Positions 27,057 to 33,507 of a stretch of DNA of 64,000 nucleotides are shown in pieces. The stretch is from NCBI RefSeq assembly GCF_001613505.1, contig NZ_BDCM01000019.1, forward strand, positions 81,117-145,116, given 5' to 3'. Positions within the stretch are counted from its first letter, which is position 1; each line of letters begins with the position of its first letter. A program made the translations under genes and the position numbers. A model generated the notes under the pieces. It was not told where the DNA came from, made no database searches, and saw nothing but the letters and a program-made list of their open reading frames with translations. The stretch comes from Nocardia mikamii NBRC 108933. Its GTDB lineage: Bacteria > Actinomycetota > Actinomycetes > Mycobacteriales > Mycobacteriaceae.

Positions 27057-29486
27057 ATGCCGGAGCGACCCGATACACCCCTTCCGCATCCGTGGGCGAA
27101 TCGCCGCATCCGCCGCAGTGAGGTGCGCGGACCGGATGCGCATCCGTGGGCGACGCGACGCAACGGTGGGGCAGAACCCTCGCAACGGCTACGCGTCGCG
27201 GTGGAATCTCCGGGCGAAGCGTCCGCGCGACACCACGTCGGTGACTCTGTCGGAAACGGCGGTGTGGCAACGGGTTTCGCGCCGGATCCGCTTTCCGGAC
27301 CGGTGACCGCGGATGTCGAGGTCGATACGCTCGGCTCCGAGGCCGGCTCCGGCCGCAGCGCGCGCTCGCGGCCGAGTCCACGCCGGTTGGGCGCCGGTCT
27401 GGTGGAGATGCCGCGGGTGGTCTCGGTGGATCCGCGCGCCGCGGTACTGGACGACCCGGAAGTGCCCGAGGAGAAGCGATTCTGCTGGAAATGCAACTCC
27501 CCGGTCGGGCGCGCGGACGACGCGGGCTCCGGGCAGGTGGCGGGTGATTGCGGAAAATGCGGCTCGCCCTACAGCTTCCGGCCGATTCTGCAACCGGGTG
27601 AGGTCGTCGCCGGACAGTACGAGGTGCAGGGCTGTCTGGCGCACGGCGGTCTGGGCTGGATCTACCTGGCCGTCGACCGCAATGTCAGCGATCGCTGGGT
27701 GGTGCTGAAGGGTCTGCAGAATCCGCAGGATTTCGAGGCGCACGTGGTCGCGCTGGCGGAGCGGCAGTTCCTGTCGGAGGTCGCCTACCCCGGCATCGTG
27801 AAGATCTACAACTTCGTCAAGCACCGTGGCCCGGGCCGTGATGTCGCCGACGGCTACATCGTGATGGAGTACGTCGGCGGGCAGTCGCTCAAGCGCGTAC
27901 TCGATCAGCGTGCGCCGCAGCGCATTCCGGTGGCCGAGGCGATCGCGTACGTGATGGAGGTGCTGCCGGCGCTGGACTACCTGCATTCGTTCGGGTTGTC
28001 CTACAACGATCTCAAACCCGACAACATCATGGTCAGCGAGGACGAGGTCAAACTGATCGATCTCGGCGCGGTGGCGGCCATGGAGTCGTTCGGAAGTATC
28101 TACGGCACACCGGGTTTCCAGGCGCCTGAGATCACCGAGACCGGGCCCACCGTGGCCTCCGACATCTACACCGTCGGCCGCACCCTGGCGGCTCTGGTGA
28201 TGCAGTTGCCGCGCGACGAGCGCGGCCATCAGCTGCCGGAAATGCCGGGGCCCCAGGCGCATCCGCTGCTGGTTCGCTATCCGTCGCTGTATCGGCTGCT
28301 GTGCCGCGCCACCGATCCCGACCCGGCCCGCCGGTTCCCGTCCACCTATTCGATGTACTGCCAGCTCACCGGCGTGCTCCGGATGGTGCTGGCCACCGAC
28401 ACCGATCGCGAGCATCCGCAGGCGTCGGTCGAATTCGGTTCCATGCGTGGCGATTTCGGCATCGAGACTCTGATCGGTCAGACCGACGGCATCGTCGACG
28501 GCCGGCACCGGATGCCGACCCTCGAGGCGCGCGCGGTGGTGGCCGCCCTGCCGGTTCCCCTGATGGACAGCACCGATCCCAGTGCCGAACTGATGTCCAC
28601 GCTGCTGCACGGAGATCCGCGGCATGCGCTGGATACGTTGCGGCGCATCCGTGATCGGATCGCCTCCGGCGTCCTCGCGGACACCGGCTCCTTCGAACTC
28701 GAGGGCGCACTCACCGCGGTGCGCGCCCATCTGGATCTGGGGGAGGTGGAGCCGGCGCGGGCCCTGTTGCGGGAGTTGATGATCGACTACGACGCCGACT
28801 GGCGGCTGACCTGGTACCGCGGTATCGCCGATCTGCTCGACGGCGCCTTCGAGCACGCCTACACCCAGTTCGACACCGTGCACGCCATGCTGCCCGGGGA
28901 GATCGCCCCGGCTCTCGCGCTGGCGGCCACCGCCGAACTGGTGCTGCAACATCTCGAACTGCCGGCGGACCCGGATCGCTGGCACCGGGCCGCGGTCGAC
29001 TTCTACCGGACCGTCTGGCGCACCAACCACGGGGTGGTCAGCGCCGCGTTCGGACTGGCGCGACGACTGGCCGCCGACGGCGAACTGCTCGACGCCGTCG
29101 CGGTACTCGACCGGGTGCCGGTGACCTCCCGGCACTACGCGCTCGCGCACATGACCGGCGGACTGCTGCTGGTGTCGCGACCGGTGGCGGAGGTGACCGA
29201 GGAGGATCTCGCCGCGGCCGCACACCGTCTGGAGGCCCTGCCGGAGGAGCCGCGGGTACTGCAGTTGCAGGTCGTCGTGGTGGGCGCGGCACTGGAATGG
29301 CTGCGGGCGGGCGGGCAGCCGCGCCGGCCCGATGCGACCCTGCTCGGCTTCGCGCTCACCGAATCCGGTTTGCAGCTGGGGCTCGAGACCTCGCTGCGCG
29401 CGCTCGCCCGCACGGCGCCGGGTCGGCTGCATCGCTACCGGCTCGTCGATCTGGCCAATCAGGTGCGTCCACGCACCCGGTGGTGA
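27057..29486 (+). CDS. pknG: PknG, soluble serine/threonine protein kinase with rubredoxin and TPR domains
   Basis: 809 residues from ATG 27057, 6 nt after GGGAGG. Upstream in-frame starts lack a site. An N-terminal disordered region of about 140 residues contains two HPWAxRR copies. A rubredoxin-like metal site follows (FCWKC at about 142, then CGKCGSPY). The kinase domain has the glycine loop AHGGLGWIYLA, VVLKGLQ with catalytic Lys218, YNDLKPDNIM, and DLG in place of DFG. The C-terminal third is TPR helices. In mycobacteria PknG phosphorylates GarA in response to amino acids and so releases glutamate dehydrogenase. The usual neighbours glnX and glnH are absent here; the neighbours are an amino-acid permease and gdh. 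Confidence 0.97.
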   Translation: MPERPDTPLPHPWANRRIRRSEVRGPDAHPWATRRNGGAEPSQRLRVAVESPGEASARHHVGDSVGNGGVATGFAPDPLSGPVTADVEVDTLGSEAGSGRSARSRPSPRRLGAGLVEMPRVVSVDPRAAVLDDPEVPEEKRFCWKCNSPVGRADDAGSGQVAGDCGKCGSPYSFRPILQPGEVVAGQYEVQGCLAHGGLGWIYLAVDRNVSDRWVVLKGLQNPQDFEAHVVALAERQFLSEVAYPGIVKIYNFVKHRGPGRDVADGYIVMEYVGGQSLKRVLDQRAPQRIPVAEAIAYVMEVLPALDYLHSFGLSYNDLKPDNIMVSEDEVKLIDLGAVAAMESFGSIYGTPGFQAPEITETGPTVASDIYTVGRTLAALVMQLPRDERGHQLPEMPGPQAHPLLVRYPSLYRLLCRATDPDPARRFPSTYSMYCQLTGVLRMVLATDTDREHPQASVEFGSMRGDFGIETLIGQTDGIVDGRHRMPTLEARAVVAALPVPLMDSTDPSAELMSTLLHGDPRHALDTLRRIRDRIASGVLADTGSFELEGALTAVRAHLDLGEVEPARALLRELMIDYDADWRLTWYRGIADLLDGAFEHAYTQFDTVHAMLPGEIAPALALAATAELVLQHLELPADPDRWHRAAVDFYRTVWRTNHGVVSAAFGLARRLAADGELLDAVAVLDRVPVTSRHYALAHMTGGLLLVSRPVAEVTEEDLAAAAHRLEALPEEPRVLQLQVVVVGAALEWLRAGGQPRRPDATLLGFALTESGLQLGLETSLRALARTAPGRLHRYRLVDLANQVRPRTRW

Positions 29487-29492
29487 ACCGGC

Positions 29493-29858
29493 TCAGGCGA
29501 CTCCGCGCACCCGCCAGAGCACGACGGCTACCGGCGCCGCGGCGATCAGCAACAGCCACAGCCAGTTTCCGGCCGCCCACGCCGACACCACCGCGAAGAC
29601 CGTGATGGCACCGGCCAGAACGGCCAGCGAGGGAAGCGGGTTGACGGGCGCGGGAGCGGCGGGCGGATCGGGAGTGACGACGGGCAGGTCGGTGAACAGC
29701 GCCGCCAGCTCGACGCGGGTATCGGCCCGGGTGGCCAGTGCGGTGCGTTCGTCGAATTCGGGCAGGGTCAATCTGCCGGCGCCCAGTTGCTGTGACAATT
29801 CCTGCAGTGCGCGCTCTCGCTCGGCGGCGCTGGGGCGCGCGTCCGCCATATCGTCCAT
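29493..29858 (-). CDS. DUF1707 (SHOCT-like) membrane protein
   Basis: 121 residues. The N-terminal 60 match the DUF1707 pattern: ERERALQELSQQLGAGRLTL then EFDERTALATRADTRVELAALF. Two closely spaced transmembrane helices follow (LAVLAGAITVFAVVSAWAAG and WLWLLLIAAAPVAVVLW). ATG 29858 begins just before the conserved block. It converges on pknG with 6 nt between stops and diverges from the MerR gene. DUF1707 is a widespread actinobacterial domain with no firm function. Confidence 0.88.
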   Translation of the reverse strand: MDDMADARPSAAERERALQELSQQLGAGRLTLPEFDERTALATRADTRVELAALFTDLPVVTPDPPAAPAPVNPLPSLAVLAGAITVFAVVSAWAAGNWLWLLLIAAAPVAVVLWRVRGVA

Positions 29859-29975
29859 GCACAGCAGAATAGGTCGGCTACCCCCGCGGATCGCAATCGA
29901 ACCGCCAAAGATGGGAACCGGCATGCCGCCGCACGCTTTCGATCCGCGCATGTTTCGGTGTGGTTTCCTTGATGT

Positions 29976-30710
29976 ATGACGACCCGGACCGAGTACACCA
30001 TCGACGAGCTCGCGCGTGAGGCGGGGACCACCGTGCGCAGCCTGCGGGTGTACCACGAGCGCGGCGTGCTGCCGCCGCCGCAGGTCAAGGGTCGTACCGG
30101 CTTCTACAGCGCCGAACACCTCAACCGGGTGCGGACGATCAGCCGGTTGCTCGACCGCGGCATCAAGCTCAACGGCATCAAGGAACTGCTCAACGCCTGG
30201 GATCGTGGTGACGATCTCGGCGACATCCTCGGCGTCGCGGAGCCCGATGTGTCGTCGGGCGCCGAATCGCCGGCCGGTGCGACGATCGCCGCGACCGATC
30301 TGGCGCAGCGGTTGCACGAGGTACCCAACGGGCTGGCCCGGGTCGTCGCGCTCGGCCTCTACGAACCGGTCGACGCCAGCACCTACCGTGCCGCCGATCC
30401 GATGCTGCTGCAGGCCGCCGACCGCCTGTCCGCCGCGGGCGTGCCGGAGCCGGAGATCATCGCCGAATTCGAGCGGCTGGCGACCGAGTGCGACCGGATC
30501 GCGCGTCGCTTCGCGGACCTGTTCCAGCGCACGGTGTGGACCGGCTTCCAGGACTCCGCGGGCACACCCGCGGACGTGGCCGGGCTGGCCGCGGGCTCGG
30601 AGGTGATCAGGACCGTCCCGGCGCAGGCGGGCGCCGAACTGATCGGCCGTTTCGTGGCCCGATATCTCGATCAGGACAGCGCGCTGAAGGAAGCGCTCGC
30701 CGACTCCTGA
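29976..30710 (+). CDS. MerR-family transcriptional regulator
   Basis: 244 residues. The winged HTH begins YTIDELAREAGTTVRSLRVY and continues HERGVLPPPQVKGRTGFYSA, a canonical MerR head. A coiled-coil helix (RTISRLLDRGIKLNGIKELL) and an effector part of about 150 residues without cysteines follow, so an organic ligand is more likely than a metal. No ribosome binding site precedes the ATG, suggesting a leaderless transcript. The start of a DUF1707 gene lies 117 nt away on the other strand. The 30764 palindrome lies just after its stop, so it is not the MerR operator for this gene. Confidence 0.9.
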   Translation: MTTRTEYTIDELAREAGTTVRSLRVYHERGVLPPPQVKGRTGFYSAEHLNRVRTISRLLDRGIKLNGIKELLNAWDRGDDLGDILGVAEPDVSSGAESPAGATIAATDLAQRLHEVPNGLARVVALGLYEPVDASTYRAADPMLLQAADRLSAAGVPEPEIIAEFERLATECDRIARRFADLFQRTVWTGFQDSAGTPADVAGLAAGSEVIRTVPAQAGAELIGRFVARYLDQDSALKEALADS

Positions 30711-30763
30711 GCGTTCTTCGCGACAATCTCTTCCCCCCCAATGGTGGGAATATTTCGCGGTAT

Positions 30764-30789
30764 AACGTGCCGTTGTCTAACGGTACATT
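30764..30789. promoter_or_regulatory. 26-nt imperfect palindrome upstream of the secreted protein gene (site 3 of 3)
   Basis: Left half AACGTGCCGTTG, right half TAACGGTACATT, TC centre; 9 of 12 arm positions pair. It overlaps a -10-like TATAAC (30761-30766) and lies 63 nt upstream of ATG 30853. Its left half is identical through 12 bases to site 2, and its right half differs from site 2 at only one position. Confidence 0.75.
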
Positions 30790-30852
30790 AGTGGTGTGGC
30801 CGATACTTCTGACCTCAGCGTCGGGAGTGCACGATTGAACGGAGACACACCG

Positions 30853-31362
30853 ATGACCGCAGCCACCCTTGCCCGCACCACCCGAGCCCTGCTGCTGGCC
30901 GCGACCGTCGCGGGTGCGGCGGTCGTGGGCCTGTCCGCCGGTCCGGCCGCGGCGCAGGCGCCCGGACCGTACTGTCTGTGGGCCGGCGCCGCCTTCGCCC
31001 CCGGGGCCCAGGTGCATGCCGGCGGCTGGGCATTCAGTTGCCGCAGCGACCTTTTCGGCGCCGCCCGGTGGAATGCGGACGGTCCGTCCCACCGCGCCGA
31101 CACCGTGGCCAATCCGGGCGCGCTCGGCAATCCGGCCGGACGCTTCAGTCCCGGTGCGCGCCAGCCGGGCACCTCCTACAACGACTACTGCGTGGGCAAC
31201 CAGCTGATCGCGGGAACCGAAGATGTGTACGAGGCGGTTCCGGCCTCGGGCGGCCTCTACTGGCGCGCGGCCGGGCCGATCTCCCAATGGCGTTTCGAGG
31301 ACGAAGGCCCGGCGCCGACCTGGCGCTCGTCGAGCCTGTGCCGCGACGGCGAACTGCTCTGA
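30853..31362 (+). CDS. Small secreted protein of unknown function
   Basis: 169 residues from ATG 30853, which follows GGAGACACACCG. A Sec signal peptide covers about residues 1-35 (ALLLAATVAGAAVVGLSAG, cleavage after AAAQA). The mature domain of about 134 residues has four cysteines (YCLWAG, FSCRSD, DYCVGN, SLCRDG), likely two disulfides, and many aromatic residues. I do not recognise the family. Upstream in-frame GTG 30796 has no support. Its promoter carries the palindrome shared with gdh and the permease, so its function may tie to amino-acid or nitrogen status. Confidence 0.8.
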   Translation: MTAATLARTTRALLLAATVAGAAVVGLSAGPAAAQAPGPYCLWAGAAFAPGAQVHAGGWAFSCRSDLFGAARWNADGPSHRADTVANPGALGNPAGRFSPGARQPGTSYNDYCVGNQLIAGTEDVYEAVPASGGLYWRAAGPISQWRFEDEGPAPTWRSSSLCRDGELL

Positions 31363-31379
31363 CCCGCAACATTAGGTAT

Positions 31380-31410
31380 CGGGCGCGACCTACTTAAGTA
31401 GGTGCGCCCG
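31380..31410. promoter_or_regulatory. 31-nt quasi-palindrome between the secreted protein and reductase genes
   Basis: The centre is a perfect 16-nt palindrome (ACCTACTTAAGTAGGT). It is flanked by CGGGCGC and GCGCCCG, with one unpaired G on the left. AACATTA occurs on both sides just outside it. It lies 17 nt after one gene and 74 nt before the next. It could be an operator for the reductase promoter or a terminator for the secreted protein. The loop-free centre favours a protein-binding site. Confidence 0.6.
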
Positions 31411-31484
31411 AACATTACCGATGCGCGCCGCCCCCAGCCGGGGGAACAATCACACGTCGGCAGGTAACGGCAGATGGGTGAGCG

Positions 31485-32069
31485 ATGGCAGGCGTGACAC
31501 TGTGGATGCAGATGTCGCTCGACGGATACGCGGAGGGGCCCGACCAGGAAATTCACTGGCCGGTGGTGGACGAAGAGCTGTGTGAGTCCTTCCTGGACGA
31601 ACTGCGGGCGGCCGAGGTGTTCGTCTACGGCCGCAAGACATTCGAGATCATGGCCGCGTTCTGGCCCTATGCCGATGCCGATCCGGCCATCTCGCCGTTC
31701 TACGTCGAATTCGCGCGCTGCTGGAAGCGCACCCCGAAACTGGTGTTCTCCCATACGCTGCGCGACCCGGGCTGGAACACCCGGGTGATCGGTGCCGATC
31801 CGATCGCCGAGATCGGCGCACTGCGGGCGGCCTCCACCGGACCCGTCGTGGTCTTCGGCGGCGCCCAGACCGCCTCGTACTTTCTGGAACATGATCTCGT
31901 CGACGAATACCGGCTGTTCGTGCATCCGCTGCTGCTCGGCGGGGGCGTGCCGCTGTTCCCGAAACCGCTGGACACGGCGGGACTGCAGCTGGTGGACATC
32001 ATGACCTTCGACAGTGCGGTCGTGCAGATGCATTATCAGCAGGCCACGCCGGTCGCGCGAACGGGGTAG
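31485..32069 (+). CDS. RibD C-terminal/dihydrofolate-reductase-fold protein
   Basis: 194 residues of the YyaP/YwjB type: WMQMSLDGYAEGPDQE, VFVYGRKTFEIM, VVVFGGAQTASYFLEH and YRLFVHPLLLGGGVPLF are the typical blocks with the NADPH-binding Gly-Gly. Such stand-alone actinobacterial proteins are probably NADPH-dependent reductases of unknown substrate; the riboflavin pathway is not implied. The ATG follows GGGTGAGCG. A 31-nt quasi-palindrome lies upstream. It is probably monocistronic. Confidence 0.9.
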   Translation: MAGVTLWMQMSLDGYAEGPDQEIHWPVVDEELCESFLDELRAAEVFVYGRKTFEIMAAFWPYADADPAISPFYVEFARCWKRTPKLVFSHTLRDPGWNTRVIGADPIAEIGALRAASTGPVVVFGGAQTASYFLEHDLVDEYRLFVHPLLLGGGVPLFPKPLDTAGLQLVDIMTFDSAVVQMHYQQATPVARTG

Positions 32070-32133
32070 TCGCAGATCGCGGTATCGAATCCGGACACGC
32101 GACGGGGGCACGGTGGGCTAACTTGTTCCTACT

Positions 32134-33507
32134 ATGTTCCAACGATCGCGTCTCGGTGTACTGCCCGCCACCAGCAGTGAGTTCGTGGGCAGGTCCGCCC
32201 AGCGGGAGCGGATAGCAGCGCTGATCGCGCGTGGCGCGCGGCTGATCACCCTGACCGGTCCCGGCGGCATCGGCAAAACCAGGCTGGCCATCGAAGCGCT
32301 GCGCCGCGATGTCGACCTACCCACGCGCTGGCTGGCGCTGGCGGAACTGGACGCCGAGACCGCGATCGCCGAGCTCCGCGATCTCGCCGCCCGGCCGGAC
32401 GGCACCCCGCACGTCCTGGTCCTGGACAGCTGCGATCGGCTGGTGACCGCTCTCGCGATCGAGCTCGCGGACCTGCTCGAGGCCGACCCGGCACTGACCG
32501 TCGTGGCGACCAGTCGTGAGCCGATCGGCTGGATCGACGAACAACTCGTTCCGGTGCCGTCGCTGGATCCCGCACAGGCCTTGCGGCTGCTGCGAATTCG
32601 CATGGAGCTCACCGGCCGCACCGCCGACGGCGACGACGAGGATATCCTCCGGCGGATCTGTGCCCATATGAGCCACAATCCGTTCGGTCTGCGGCTCGCC
32701 GCGATCAGATTGCGGCACAATCCGCCCACCATCGTCCTGCACGAGGTGAGCGGCGATGCCTACGACCGCCGTCTGCAGTGGTCCGACAGTGCCCGGGTGG
32801 GGGTCGAAGCGCGCCACCGCGATATCGGCGCCAACATCGCGTGGTCCACGAGTCGTTGTACACCGACGGAATCTCTTCTGCTGCAACGTTTGTCGGTATT
32901 TCCGGGCGGTTCCGCGGGCGGCGGAGCCGACCGGGAGGCGATCGTGGCGATCTGTGCCGACGACGCGTTGCCGGCGGCGTCGATCGAATCGGCACTGGAT
33001 CGGCTGGTGGAACGTTCGCTGGTGATCGTGCGGCTGACGGCCACCTCGGCGCGGTGGTACCTCACCGAATGTGTCCGCCTCGTCGCGCGCGCCGAACTGC
33101 ATCGGCGTGATCCGCTCGAGGCCAATCGGCTCGCCGCCCGGCATCTGCAGCTGCGCCGGCTCGAGGTGCGCCGCGCCGAGGGGTCGGCGCTGCCGCAGCA
33201 GCCCTGTGTCGCCACGGCACAAGCGCCGGTCGCCGCGGTGGCGGCGCCGCGGCCCGAGTCCGATCGCTGGGAGAGCCTGTCGCGGGCGGAACGTGAGGTC
33301 GCGGTGCTGGCGGCCGCGGGCTGGCCCAACAGCGCGATCGCCGTGCGCCGCCACAGTTCGGTGCGCACGGTCGATGCGCAGGTGGCGATGGTCCGGCAGA
33401 AGTTGCAGATCACCTCCCGCGGGCAGATCGCCCGGCATCTGCCCGCCGAGGCTCGGGAGCGGATGCGATCCGAGGCCCGGACCCGGCGCGAGACGGCCCG
33501 GTCGTGA
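32134..33507 (+). CDS. ATPase-LuxR regulator, short paralogue
   Basis: 457 residues. An NTPase domain at the N-terminus has Walker A TGPGGIGKTRLA (about 40-51) and ATSREPIGWIDEQLVPVP. A winged-helix region is followed directly by a C-terminal LuxR-type HTH (LSRAEREVAVLAAAGWPNSA, then VRTVDAQVAMVRQKL). It lacks the TPR-like middle of about 370 residues present in the next gene. No ribosome binding site is seen. A -10-like TAACTT (32119-32124) places the transcript start near the ATG, so it may be leaderless. The stop overlaps the paralogue's GTG. Confidence 0.88.
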   Translation: MFQRSRLGVLPATSSEFVGRSAQRERIAALIARGARLITLTGPGGIGKTRLAIEALRRDVDLPTRWLALAELDAETAIAELRDLAARPDGTPHVLVLDSCDRLVTALAIELADLLEADPALTVVATSREPIGWIDEQLVPVPSLDPAQALRLLRIRMELTGRTADGDDEDILRRICAHMSHNPFGLRLAAIRLRHNPPTIVLHEVSGDAYDRRLQWSDSARVGVEARHRDIGANIAWSTSRCTPTESLLLQRLSVFPGGSAGGGADREAIVAICADDALPAASIESALDRLVERSLVIVRLTATSARWYLTECVRLVARAELHRRDPLEANRLAARHLQLRRLEVRRAEGSALPQQPCVATAQAPVAAVAAPRPESDRWESLSRAEREVAVLAAAGWPNSAIAVRRHSSVRTVDAQVAMVRQKLQITSRGQIARHLPAEARERMRSEARTRRETARS

